61,715 nucleotides of DNA from Latescibacteria bacterium UBA6620. GTDB lineage: Bacteria; Latescibacterota; UBA2968. Where the stretch lies: contig DJHM01000059.1 of NCBI GenBank assembly GCA_002433075.1, positions 1 to 61,715 of the forward strand, in the 5' to 3' direction. Below are positions 26,312 through 36,300 of the stretch, piece by piece; position 1 is the stretch's first letter, and the number at the start of each line of letters is the position of its first letter. A model generated the notes under the pieces. That model saw only the letters and a list, made by a program, of their open reading frames with translations, ran no database searches and was not told the origin of the DNA. A program made the translations under genes and the position numbers.

Positions 26312-27062
26312 CTCGTTCTCCCAGGAGGCTCGCCGGGTTGGATCGGTCGGTTTTCTGGACCGAAGTGCCTCTCCACAGGCCCTTGTCTGTCTCGAATCAC
26401 AGACCGGTGAGTGCCGAGCTCTCTGTCTGCCTTTGGAAGACAAGATGCGAGTCTTGGCAAAAGCTTGGAGCCACGGTCTGAAGAACGACACAGCGATTGT
26501 CCTTGCACGAGATCATCTCGCCTCTCTCGGCGCCGGAAGAGATCTCCGACCTGGCTCCGTTAGGCGACAGTTGTCTCGCTAACCTGGCGGAGCAGCGGAC
26601 GTCGCTCCAGCGAGCCGCAGGAAGAGTGGTTTGGCCAGACTTTGGAGGTAGATCGCCGAAGATAGGCTGTCATTGGAGCCGGTCATAAAGACCCATCGCT
26701 CCGGGCAGCGCAGACGAACACGCCAGTGAGACTTTAGCACGTCTTGAAGTATACATACCAGATCTTGTAATTCGCCGTGAGCGAAACGGAGACGGGTACA
26801 AAATGGGGTGGTCTGGGAATCCCTTGCAGTCTGGGTTCATCATTCGAACGAATTGAATCCTGGACGTGAGGGCTGGGATTCCCAGCGGTTGACCACGTGC
26901 GGGAGTTGGTGAATCCCCAAGGCCTGTCGAGCGAGCAGGGCTGCCACACACGGGCTTGATGGCCTTGGACCAGGAATCGCACAGAAAGCGCGATGGTCCC
27001 GGAACGGGACGATCTCAACAGGAGAACTGTATTCGGATCAAACTGACTTGATCAACAGGGTT

Positions 27063-27090
27063 CCGCGGGGTGTTGGGGAACACCTCGCGG
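27063..27090 (+). other. Strong stem-loop
   Basis: CCGCGGGGTGTT pairs with AACACCTCGCGG (12 bp, one G-U) around a GGGG loop. No T-run follows, so it is not a standard terminator. Confidence 0.6.
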
Positions 27091-27120
27091 CGAACCGTCG
27101 ACAGGACGCGACGTCTTCGA

Positions 27121-27171
27121 CGCAAATCAAGATCTCTCAGGGGTGGGAGTTTAGCCTGGGAGATCTTTGCG
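27121..27171 (+). other. Long stem-loop with bulge
   Basis: AGATCTCTCAG (27130-27140) pairs with CTGGGAGATCT (27156-27166), 11 bp with one G-U pair. After a four-base bulge the stem continues with CGCAA (27121-27125) and TTGCG (27167-27171). It lies 30 bases after the previous hairpin, which suggests one folded RNA. Confidence 0.55.
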
Positions 27172-27676
27172 TTTCAGGCCATGTCGCGCCGACACATCAC
27201 ACGCACGCTCTCTGCCAAGGAGGTACTCGTGGCTGAAATGGTTTGCCCCGTCCCGGGGTCAGCACGTCCTGCGTAAGGGAGAAAGTAAGCCTCCCTCAAC
27301 GCCGGTCTGGGTGCGTCTCAGAGGCCAGATAAAGGTAAAGGTTGGCTTTTACGCTGCCGATAGTAGGACTAGGTATTCGAGGCAGATCCATGTCCATTCG
27401 TGCATTCTGCCCACCCTTATGCCTCGTAAAGTGCTGTTCTGGAATGATTTAAAACAAATTTCACAAGAAGCAGAACGAACAGAAGTAAAAAATCAAACCG
27501 AAAACGGAGGTGATGCAAACGTTGGTAGGAACGCGGCGCCGGATATCGCGTGGGAGGATGAAGGCGGCGTGAGAAGGTTTTAACCAAGTTTTCGAACTTG
27601 ACTAATACGGACGTTAGCCGACTCGAAAGCTTTCGAAGCAATGGGGCGATGAACGCTCCAAAGCAGTTTTCAACAG

Positions 27677-27700
27677 TCCAAGGAAGGATCCAAGGAAGGA
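27677..27700 (+). repeat. Tandem 12-bp repeat duplicating the ribosome binding site
   Basis: TCCAAGGAAGGA occurs twice in direct tandem. Each unit carries a Shine-Dalgarno-like AAGGAAGGA. The second is followed by GCTAATT and the ATG of the giant protein at 27708, the right spacing for use; the first lies 12 bases further out. Confidence 0.8.
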
Positions 27701-27707
27701 GCTAATT

Positions 27708-30700
27708 ATGAAACAAAGGCTCTTGAGTTTAATTGGGATCGTGATGGTCCTGTTCCTTTTGCCTGGGAACGGTTTCGGCCAGACGATCACCCTGGCTCCG
27801 GATGCGATCCCGAACGGCATCGCATCACTTTCAGGGGAACAGTATCACCAGCGGTTCGACATAATGTTGGGTGGAACCGCAGTTGGGCAAGTAAACGCCT
27901 TTACGATCACGCTGCCCGCTGAAGTGACCTACGTGGCGAACTCTGCAACGGCTGCGCACAACGCAGCGGGCGCGGGGATCAGCTTCCAGGCCGCTATCGG
28001 GCAGAGCCTGGTTTTTGACCTTACCAACGCTGCGGCGAGCCAGATCTTTACGGTGGAGTTCGACGTGACGACGCCGGCACAGTTTACTGGAATCCCGACG
28101 GGCTCGCACGTCGATACGGTGTATCAGATCGCCTTCAATTCGCTTGTGGGTACCGGCACCGACGTACCGGTGGCGAAGCACCAGAACCTGCGTGTTCAGG
28201 ATTTTCAGTTTTCATCTCCTGACTCCTCGATAGGCGACACCACATCCGCGGGTGGGCGATTCTACAAGCTCGCTTTCCCGGGTGCGCTTCCGGATTACAG
28301 CCACACGTTCACGTCTGGTCTGAGTAATGCGGACAAGGGAAACACGGGCTTGATCATCGGTGACACGACAACTGACATCGCCTATACGTTCTATCTCTCG
28401 ACGGATTCATCGCTGGTCGAACGTCCACTGACGCTCGCTCCGGCCAGCTTCTTCTCGTTGCTTGCCGATCCGCCGAGTGGTCCTCTTGCAGGATCGCGTC
28501 AGAATCCCAGGTTCATTCCGGCCACGTTTGTTCGAGAGGATTTCACGACGGCCTTCGCAACGAACCAGTCTGACAGCGTCAACGGTGTGATTTCGCTTCT
28601 TGGCACGTCTGACAACACCGTCTACTACGTGTACGCACTCGCCGATCCAGCCATCGACCGCGACCCCACGGGCAACCTGGGTGGTCACGGTGGTACGTTG
28701 AAGAAGGGCTATGACCCGACGACGCTCGGCGCCTTTACGGGCGGTGTGTTCCTCGCGCGTAGTGGTCCGCTCCTCGTACAGCACCCGCCAGAGTTCGTGA
28801 TTGCAGGTTGGGAATACGATAACGACACGAGCGACGACTACGCAACGACGGGTGTGATTCAGGTCCCGAGCGACATCAACGGGATGGCAGTCACCTTGGG
28901 CAACACGAAGGACAACCGCAACATCACCGTCGACTCGGGCCGATTCCAGCCGAAAGGCACGACAACCCTGTCGACGTTGGGTATCGGTGTAACGGCGGTT
29001 CCTATGTCAATCAATCGGTTCAATATGCTCTTCGTGGCTGAAGATGCTGACAATCCGAATGATTTCCAGATGAACATAATTCTGTCGACGAACAGTGGTC
29101 TGACGGTCAATAATCTGTCGGGTGCTGGAATCGACTCTTTCGACGTGGCGAGTTCGATCCGCGTGGCCGGTACGGACACGCTGACGACCAGCCACAACGT
29201 GTTCTCGTTCGATCCGATCGTGAGAGACCCGGTGACCAACCTGGTTACGTCTTTCATCCCCGAAGCGACGTACAACGTCTACTTCGTGGCCACAGATGGA
29301 ACCAACCGTACGGTCTACCAAGTTTCTGACGATCCCTTCTCCGCGTCGCCGTCGTTTTCGACGGTGCGGGTCGTTCACTCACCGAATATCGGGCAGATGG
29401 ATGCGTTCTCTCTGAACGATTTCGACGGGGACGGTGACTTGGACGTGGTGACTGGAATCGATCTTTCCCAGATGTTCAATACCGCAACATTCGCCGGTGG
29501 CGATGACGACGGTAAGAACCTGAGCGCGGGACCTGCCCAGCGGTATGTGAACATGCACTGGGGTGGTGGAGGCCTCAACAACGATATCGATGTCGACGAC
29601 GATGCCACGATCGATTTCTACTACAGCACACGGTCCGATTTCAACGCCGCTGGTAAGAGTTGGGGACACACCAGTGGTAACTCAGATGGTGCCGATCTGC
29701 TTGCCGCAATCGTCCAGGGCAACAACGACACGCACCTGATCGGAAGCACGACGGAAGATCCCGACGGCATTGGGACCGACAGCTTCCAGTGGGATCTCTG
29801 GACGTACGTTTCGGCCGAGAATACGATTCCTCGGACGAGTGTGCGGTACTATATCTACGCCATCATGACCGGGGGAAACACTCGCCGTCTCGTCTCCTTC
29901 ACGGAGAGCGGTCAGACCTGGATTCACGTCCCCGGAGTTTTCCCGGCGAACGAAGTGGGTCTCTCGTTCGAGCATCCACCGTATGCCCGTGTGATCGAGC
30001 CGTCCCAGGATATCACCGTATCTGTTGATGAGCCGGTGAACGTGATCTGGGAAGCGGTCGACGTCGACAACGGTAACGTCGCGAACCTCGCGGCAATCGT
30101 TCCGCCGGGGCAGAGTGGACGTTCGGCCCCCAACAGCCGGAACGATTCCCCGAACCTCAGGGTTCTCCTGACGTCGACGGACTTCGGTGAAGTCACCACC
30201 TGGGCTTCCATCACGAGCGCGGTCAATCCGTTCCCCGTCTTCATCGGTAACTCGCCGTCTGGTGGGCTGAACGAGGAGATCGAGCTCAACGAGGGTGTCG
30301 ATAATTCCTTCGTGATCCAGGGCAATCGCATTAGGAACGGTTACCAGGCCAAGGCGACGGTTGGTACCGATTTGGGAACCAACGGTGGGTTGGGCACGAC
30401 CTACTTCGTCTACCTGGCGATCGATTCCGGCCTTGATGGGGCCGTAGCCGATATGGGTGATGTAAATGCTGATTTCAGTGGCCGCTCCCCGGTCGTCCGT
30501 GCACCTGGCCGCATCACGTTCACGGGTATCGTTCCGATATCCGCCGCGACGAGTGCCAAGTTCGTGGCCCCGAAGAGCATGACGGCGGTTTCGGAGGAAC
30601 TGATCCGATATCCGATCGTCGTTGACGAAGGGGACGGATCGGGTGCGACGACAATCGAGGTGGTCAACATCTTCATGACGGTTGACGCCAACCTGTTCGA

Positions 30701-33071
30701 CGCCGTCGATCAGGATTGGAACACCCCGGGTATCCAGCCGTTCACGATGGGAACCAACGCTGCGCTCAACCTAGCGAACGTGGACCAGGCAGCCTACATC
30801 GATGTCAACACGGGTGAACTACGTCTGGACTTCATCTACGATGTCGGGCTCACCGCTGCAGGTCTGAACTTCTTCGACGGTGAGCAGGTTCTGGCAACCG
30901 CCAACCTGCGTGCCAAGACGATCTCAGGTGGCGCCACGGTGGCCACGACGATTTCGATCGACAACAGTGGGACGCGCGTTTCCAAGATGATTGACGGCAA
31001 CTTTACGCTTGGGACCGCCATTCCCGCTCCGACGCTCGTCGACATTGTACGCCGCGCCAAAGTCACGGGTACGGTCCCGCTTCAGGGTCGGACCTCGTCT
31101 GCGGACACAGTCACGTTCGTCCTGCGTGGAATCGGCGACTTCGGGGCGGTCAACGACTCGGTGTTCTGGGCTGCGAACGATCTCGATGCCGACAGGTGGG
31201 GTATTCAGGTTGCCACGACGGGCGTGAACGGTGACTTCACCCTGACGGCGGTGCCTACGGGTAGGTTCATCCTGGCCGCGTGGGTCCCACGTCACCTGGT
31301 TGGACACGACACGCTGATCGTCGAGGGTGGTATGGCCCAGGATGTTTCTGGTGTCCAGCCCACACTGGACGGTGACAGTGTCGACCGTACCTCGCTGCGC
31401 GCTGGCGATGCTGCCGGGTTCAACGACGACACGGGCGCGTCGATCCCGAACAACGTGATCGACGCGGCTGACATCAGTGCCATCGACGGTGCTCTGTTCA
31501 CTCAGCTCGGCGATGCTGGATTCAATACATTGGCCGATATCAACCGCGACAACATCGTGAACGGTGCTGACCGTGCCTTCGCGACGGCCAACGTCACGGC
31601 CAACACGGGTGTCGGCGGAATCAAGCCGGTCTTCCCGACGTTCAAGCAGGCTGTGGCAACGGCTGGCGACAACGCCGAAGCGCGTCTCACCATCAGTGGC
31701 TATCCCACTGAAGAGGTGGGTGCGGGCGACGTGTTCGACGTCACCGTGGCCATCGAAGGTGCTGCTGCGGTCCGCACCTACGAGTTCCACCTCGGCTTCG
31801 ATCCGAGCAAGCTGTCGGTCGAGGACGTGGATCCGGGTTCGCTCTTCGAGAACTACACCGCCGATATGGGTGGCAAGGTTCGCGAGGGAGACTTCGGTAT
31901 GGTGAACTCGATTCTGGGCCAGACGCCGGTGGGCGCCTCGGGTGAAGCTACCCTGGCTACCGTCCGGTTCCGGGCCATCAGCCGGTCGGCCGAGACCAAG
32001 CTCGAGCTCACGGACGCCCTCCTGATCGACGTCGATCACGAAGGTGCCACGCCCGAGTTGGCCGGTGAAGCGATGATCGTCCTGTCGAATGACCCCATCG
32101 TCTATCACGACGCAGCGGGCCAGACGGTACACGGACTGATCCTTGCCGAAACCGACCCGATGGTCGACTTCAATGACTTCGTTGCATTCGCTCAGGCTTT
32201 CGGAACCTCTGCAGGTATGGAGGCGTTCGATCTCCGAGCGGACTTCAACGGGGACGACACAGTGAACTTCACGGACTTTGTGATGCTTTCGCAGAGCTTC
32301 GGTAAGGTCGCAGTGGACGCTCCTTCGGCGAAGCGTGCGGGCAAGTTGGTCGCGCCCGCTGGTGCCAACGTCGATGCAACCATGACGCTTCAGGTAGACG
32401 GCGAAGCTCGAATGGGCGAGATGCTCACGCTGAACGCTCACGTCGGGCAGGCGCAGGCTTTGCAGGGCTGGGGACTGACGGTGCAGTACGATCCCACGAT
32501 GTTCGAATTCGTGGAAGCGAACGCACCTGAAGGCAACCTGTTCCAGGCAGCCGGCGCCAGTGATCCGCTCTTCCTGGTCCACAGCAACAACCCGGGTGAA
32601 GTGACTCTCGCCAGCGCGGTCGGTGGCAACCTCGCCGCCGCCGGCGAGGGGAGCCTGGCCCAGCTGGTGTTCCGTCCGATCGGCGAGTTCGAGGATGCGA
32701 CGTTCGATATCGCGAACGGCATCGTCTTCGATCCCAGCCAGCTGACGAACCGGGCGGGTGTTGCCGAGGTCCTCGAGGTGCGGGCCATTCCGTCCGCCTT
32801 CGCACTCAATCAGAGCTTCCCCAACCCGTTCAACCCCCAGACCACGATCGGTTACGATCTGGCCGAGGGTGGACAGGTCCATCTCGAGGTCTACAACGTG
32901 ATGGGTCAGTTGGTGAAGTCGCTGGTTTCGGAGAATCAGCCCGCCGGCCGCTACCAGGTCGTGTGGAACGGTACAGATGCGGTTGGCCGTCAGGTCTCCA
33001 GCGGCATCTACTTCTACCGTCTGAACACGTCCGGCTTCAAGGCGGTCCGGAAACTGATGCTCCTGAAGTAG
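27708..33071 (+). CDS. Giant secreted protein with cohesin/dockerin-like modules and T9SS/FlgD-type CTD (2)
   Basis: 1787 residues, a full-length paralog of the 21161 product with the same domain order. A signal peptide (about 1-25) ends NGFGQ. Shared landmarks include PNGIASL, EFVIAGWEYDNDTSDDY, NDFDGDGDLDVVTG (about 570), a dockerin-like segment (about 1250-1290, DINRDNIVNGADRA), a cohesin-like domain (about 1335-1430, YEFHLGFDPSKL), a second dockerin-like segment (about 1485-1535, DFNGDDTVNFTDF), a second cohesin-like domain (about 1555-1665) and a CTD (about 1695-1787) with FALNQSFPNPFNPQT and KLMLLK. Paralogs in tandem suggest duplication of a major surface component. The strong duplicated ribosome site fits high expression. 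No enzymatic motif is visible. Confidence 0.8.
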   Translation: MKQRLLSLIGIVMVLFLLPGNGFGQTITLAPDAIPNGIASLSGEQYHQRFDIMLGGTAVGQVNAFTITLPAEVTYVANSATAAHNAAGAGISFQAAIGQSLVFDLTNAAASQIFTVEFDVTTPAQFTGIPTGSHVDTVYQIAFNSLVGTGTDVPVAKHQNLRVQDFQFSSPDSSIGDTTSAGGRFYKLAFPGALPDYSHTFTSGLSNADKGNTGLIIGDTTTDIAYTFYLSTDSSLVERPLTLAPASFFSLLADPPSGPLAGSRQNPRFIPATFVREDFTTAFATNQSDSVNGVISLLGTSDNTVYYVYALADPAIDRDPTGNLGGHGGTLKKGYDPTTLGAFTGGVFLARSGPLLVQHPPEFVIAGWEYDNDTSDDYATTGVIQVPSDINGMAVTLGNTKDNRNITVDSGRFQPKGTTTLSTLGIGVTAVPMSINRFNMLFVAEDADNPNDFQMNIILSTNSGLTVNNLSGAGIDSFDVASSIRVAGTDTLTTSHNVFSFDPIVRDPVTNLVTSFIPEATYNVYFVATDGTNRTVYQVSDDPFSASPSFSTVRVVHSPNIGQMDAFSLNDFDGDGDLDVVTGIDLSQMFNTATFAGGDDDGKNLSAGPAQRYVNMHWGGGGLNNDIDVDDDATIDFYYSTRSDFNAAGKSWGHTSGNSDGADLLAAIVQGNNDTHLIGSTTEDPDGIGTDSFQWDLWTYVSAENTIPRTSVRYYIYAIMTGGNTRRLVSFTESGQTWIHVPGVFPANEVGLSFEHPPYARVIEPSQDITVSVDEPVNVIWEAVDVDNGNVANLAAIVPPGQSGRSAPNSRNDSPNLRVLLTSTDFGEVTTWASITSAVNPFPVFIGNSPSGGLNEEIELNEGVDNSFVIQGNRIRNGYQAKATVGTDLGTNGGLGTTYFVYLAIDSGLDGAVADMGDVNADFSGRSPVVRAPGRITFTGIVPISAATSAKFVAPKSMTAVSEELIRYPIVVDEGDGSGATTIEVVNIFMTVDANLFDAVDQDWNTPGIQPFTMGTNAALNLANVDQAAYIDVNTGELRLDFIYDVGLTAAGLNFFDGEQVLATANLRAKTISGGATVATTISIDNSGTRVSKMIDGNFTLGTAIPAPTLVDIVRRAKVTGTVPLQGRTSSADTVTFVLRGIGDFGAVNDSVFWAANDLDADRWGIQVATTGVNGDFTLTAVPTGRFILAAWVPRHLVGHDTLIVEGGMAQDVSGVQPTLDGDSVDRTSLRAGDAAGFNDDTGASIPNNVIDAADISAIDGALFTQLGDAGFNTLADINRDNIVNGADRAFATANVTANTGVGGIKPVFPTFKQAVATAGDNAEARLTISGYPTEEVGAGDVFDVTVAIEGAAAVRTYEFHLGFDPSKLSVEDVDPGSLFENYTADMGGKVREGDFGMVNSILGQTPVGASGEATLATVRFRAISRSAETKLELTDALLIDVDHEGATPELAGEAMIVLSNDPIVYHDAAGQTVHGLILAETDPMVDFNDFVAFAQAFGTSAGMEAFDLRADFNGDDTVNFTDFVMLSQSFGKVAVDAPSAKRAGKLVAPAGANVDATMTLQVDGEARMGEMLTLNAHVGQAQALQGWGLTVQYDPTMFEFVEANAPEGNLFQAAGASDPLFLVHSNNPGEVTLASAVGGNLAAAGEGSLAQLVFRPIGEFEDATFDIANGIVFDPSQLTNRAGVAEVLEVRAIPSAFALNQSFPNPFNPQTTIGYDLAEGGQVHLEVYNVMGQLVKSLVSENQPAGRYQVVWNGTDAVGRQVSSGIYFYRLNTSGFKAVRKLMLLK

Positions 33072-33083
33072 GAAAAAGTTTCC

Positions 33084-33148
33084 GGAAAGGTAGTTCCTTT
33101 CCTTGGATGGGGATGGGCGGATCAGTGCTCCACGGCGCTGATCCGCCC
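33084..33148 (+). terminator. Two stem-loops after the second giant gene, possible terminator
   Basis: GGAAAGG/CCTTTCC (33084-33090 with 33096-33102) is followed by a stronger 14-bp stem (33115-33128 with 33135-33148, one G-U pair) around TCCACG. There is no T-run, so it may act as a 3'-end stabiliser or a factor-assisted stop rather than a classic intrinsic terminator. Confidence 0.4.
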
Positions 33149-33277
33149 GTCCGATCTCCGACCGCTCGAGAAAGACCCCACCCCTCAGGCCGTTTTTCGG
33201 CCGCTTCCTGACCCACCCCAGGTTGGCAGCATCTCAGTGCACATCCGTTTTCACGTGTTCGGCCATCACCCTGACCG

Positions 33278-33293
33278 TGGCACGTGTCTTGCA
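33278..33293 (+). promoter_or_regulatory. Sigma-54-type (-24/-12) promoter for giant surface protein 3
   Basis: TGGCAC-GTGTC-TTGCA is an exact match to the RpoN consensus with the correct spacing. It points at the ATG at 33340, giving a leader of about 35 bases, a normal length. Confidence 0.8.
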
Positions 33294-33339
33294 CTTCCCG
33301 AAGTGGGAATCCCTCTCCACTCACCTGGGCAAAGGTCAG

Positions 33340-36300
33340 ATGAACACTTTTCGCATCATCACCTTGATTCTGCTGTTCGGGACCCTGTCCGGCCCCGTAT
33401 CTGGAGCGAAATCCGGCCAATCGGAACTCGAGCTTCGCCAGCCTAACACGCCGAACAACACCATCTCAGCCCAGGTCGGAGAGACGGTGGAGGTCGAAGT
33501 GTTCATCAGGGGACGAGGCGAGCAGATCACGGGTGTCCAGATTTTCTTCAGCTTCGATGACACCTACCTCGAGCTGGTTTCTCAGGGGTCCTCGCAGAAC
33601 GGGCCCAGGCCGTTTATTCCGGGCGGATACATCGACGGATCCGTGTTTCGCAATGACTCGATGGACGACGCCATCGGAAACAGCTCCATAAACAAGCTCC
33701 CCCTCTACCAGATGCTGTATCAGGAACAGATCAGTGGCGGCTTCGGTTCGCATGTCTTCCGCGCTGGGGATGGCACGATCGCGCGCTTTTCCCTGCGCGT
33801 CATTCGGAAGCCTCAGACCGGCTCGGTGCAGGTTGTGGTCGATCCGTCCTCGCCGATCGGCTCCCAGTCCGGCTACTTCATCGTGTCGGACCCCGGCACG
33901 ACCTACACCTTCCAGAATATCAAGAACGTGACGTTCAACGTTCAGGGTGTCGACCTGGACGTACGTCTGCCTGACCTGTTCCTGCTCCCCGCAGAGGTCA
34001 ACAAGACGCTGGACCTGGATGATTTCATCGACGATCCGGCCAGCCCCGATTCGACCATCACATGGACGGCCAGCGCGCCCAATCCTGCCGGTGTGACGGT
34101 CTCGATCGATCCGACAACGCACGTCGTCACGGCCAACGCCCAGAGCTTCATCGGCGTTACCGAAGTGGTCTTCACCGCCGCGACCACGTTTCAGGACACG
34201 CTGCGCGATACCATCAACGTGATCGTCGACACACCTCCGACGTGGGACGAAGCTGCCATCCCCGACACGATTCGGTTCGTGGAGGATGGAACCGACTCGA
34301 GCCTTGTTCTTGTCGCTTCCGATCTGGACGACCCCCTCGGGGGTAGGCTCGTTTTTGATTCGCCCGACACAGCGACAAGTATCGTTGCATCCATCGCGAC
34401 CGGATCGGGAAACAGCCGTCGGGTGACGTTCACGACGACGCCTCACTTTTCCGGCGAGGAACTCAGAACCTTCACCGTGCGGGACGAATTCGGGCTTGCC
34501 GATACCACGCAGGTGCTGGTGATCGTGGACGGAGAAAACGATCCACCCGAGTTTTTCGAGCCGTTTCCGACGGTAACCGTGGGGGGCCAGGGTCAGGCAG
34601 TACTGACGATGACGGATTTCGTTCGAGATGTGGACGACCCCTTTAACGGGCTTCAGTTCTCGTTCTCTGGCTCTGACAGCGTGGCGTTCGATGTCAGCTC
34701 GGGCAACACCCGGATGACGATCACGCCCGTTCCTCCCTTTATGGGAACACGAACCGTCCTGGTTGTCGTTCAGGACACATCGGATGCCACAGATGCGCAG
34801 AACATCGTGGTACAAGTCCAGCCTCCAGACGATCCGCAGGCACCACAGGTCCTCGTACCGTTTCTGAAGATAGACGTGATTGCAGGGTCGAGTCGAACCG
34901 AAGCCAATCTGGATACGCTCGTGACGGATATCGATACGCCAGTGACTCAGTTGAACTGGCGGATTCCGGCGCTGTCGCTGACGAACGCGGATGCCACACA
35001 GCTGAGTAACAGCCGTGTGCTTTCGCTTGGAGCGGCAGCCAGCGACGTTGGGTTTGAACCGGCGACCTTGACGGTATCCGATCCTCTGAGCCTGACGGAC
35101 ACCCTCGCGGTCCGAATCTACTCTGCGTCCCCGATTACCGGTGATCCAGTGACCGGCGGCATGCCCGATCTCGTGATTCCGGCCGGGGAGATCGATTCGC
35201 TGGATCTCAACGACTTTTACTTCGATGCAACCGATTCGGACGAACAGATGCGATGGTCCGCGACGGGCCAGGTGGGCGTGAGCGTCCAGATCGACCCGGA
35301 CACGCGTATCGCCCGTTTCGTGGCACCGTCCGTGGTGAGGGATCCGACTGAGGAGATTGTGCTCGAGGTGCGGGACCCCGACGAGAACACAGCGACGGAC
35401 ACGATTACGGTGACCGTGATTCCGGCAGGAGGCGTGTTGGTCGACACCGACGTCCTCGGTGGAACGCGGACAATCATCGTCGGTCAGCCCGATACGCTTG
35501 CCCTGACGCCAAATCTTATCGTGGGAGACTCGACGAACATTGTCTGGTCGGCTGAGTCCGAGGAGTCTTCGGTTGTTCTCGCTCAGATCATTGGGAGGAC
35601 GTCGCTGCAGTTGATCGGATTGGTCGAAGGTGATGTAGGCGTAGAGATCACGGCCACGGATACGTCGAGTGACAACAGCACGACTGCGACGTTGACGGTG
35701 CGGTCGAGACGCTCGATTGCGGAAGCCATCCAACTGAGAGATATCGGCCCGCTGGTCTTGACGTCCAATAGGGATACGACGATTGACCTGGCCGCGCTCG
35801 TCATCTCAGGGAACACCCAGAACATCGTGTTTTCGACACCCGGCCACGCGAATATCGCGGTTGAGATTGATTCCACGAATCAGGTGGCCACGCTGAGACC
35901 GGTCACAGGGTTTTTGGGTGATGCAGGTTCTCTTGTGATTCAGGCGGAGGATATCGTGACTGGTGGGGCTGGGCTCAGTCTGGCTACGCCGGTGACGGTT
36001 CAGGGTTCGTCGACGGGTGGACGGGAGCTGATCGAGGTACGTCTGCTGGTGAATCCGATTCGGAAGAACTTCCTCGATGCCTACGTCATCTCGAGACGCA
36101 CGTTGCTGACGGATCCGACGCTGGGCATCCTGAGAGAAGGCGACGCGACACGTCAGAACTTGAACGTCAGCCAGGTGGCCGAGCTAACGGATACCTGGGT
36201 CGGCGATGTGACGATAGGGGATGCGGTCACGGGGACGGTTCAAGTTTTCGTGACGGGCATTACAGAAGAGACCCGCATCGCTCTGACCGATACGGTCCGA

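Larger units (their letters stand above)
26312..27707. other. 1.4-kb stretch without a convincing gene, several stem-loops
   Basis: No reading frame here has a plausible protein profile. The region holds a short palindrome (26872-26886), two strong stem-loops (27063-27090 and 27121-27171), a perfect AAGGAGGT at 27217-27224 followed after four bases by a 15-codon frame (GTG 27229 to TAA 27276), and GGAGGTG just before a 19-codon frame at 27513-27572. A perfect 14-base palindrome (TCGAAAGCTTTCGA) lies at 27623-27636. A weak -24/-12-like site is at 27343-27358. It could be a structured leader or small-RNA region for the gene at 27708, or decayed coding sequence. Confidence 0.4.

Noticed and set aside
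26448..26505. Sequence with AGCCACGGTCTGAAG resembling part of a c-di-GMP-I (GEMM) riboswitch
   Set aside because: The upstream AGGGCAAACC-like half and the second helix are missing, and spacing does not fit the consensus.
26872..26886. Perfect short palindrome GCTGGGA-T-TCCCAGC
   Set aside because: Too short and isolated to assign a role; no T-run or promoter element next to it.
27343..27358. TGGCTTTTACGCTGCC, weak sigma-54-like site
   Set aside because: Spacing of GG and GC is right, but the -12 half lacks TTGC and the distance to 27708 is about 350 bases.
27167..27583. 138-codon frame in the intergenic gap
   Set aside because: Irregular composition, no homology pattern, and it runs through stem-loops; not convincing as a protein.
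30924..32882. 652-codon open frame on the minus strand
   Set aside because: Antisense to the strongly supported giant protein 2, with no recognisable domain or ribosome site.
33466..35733. 755-codon open frame on the minus strand
   Set aside because: It lies wholly inside the giant protein gene, is very rich in Arg, His and Asp as expected of a frame opposite repetitive Asp/Thr-rich coding sequence, and has no domain.
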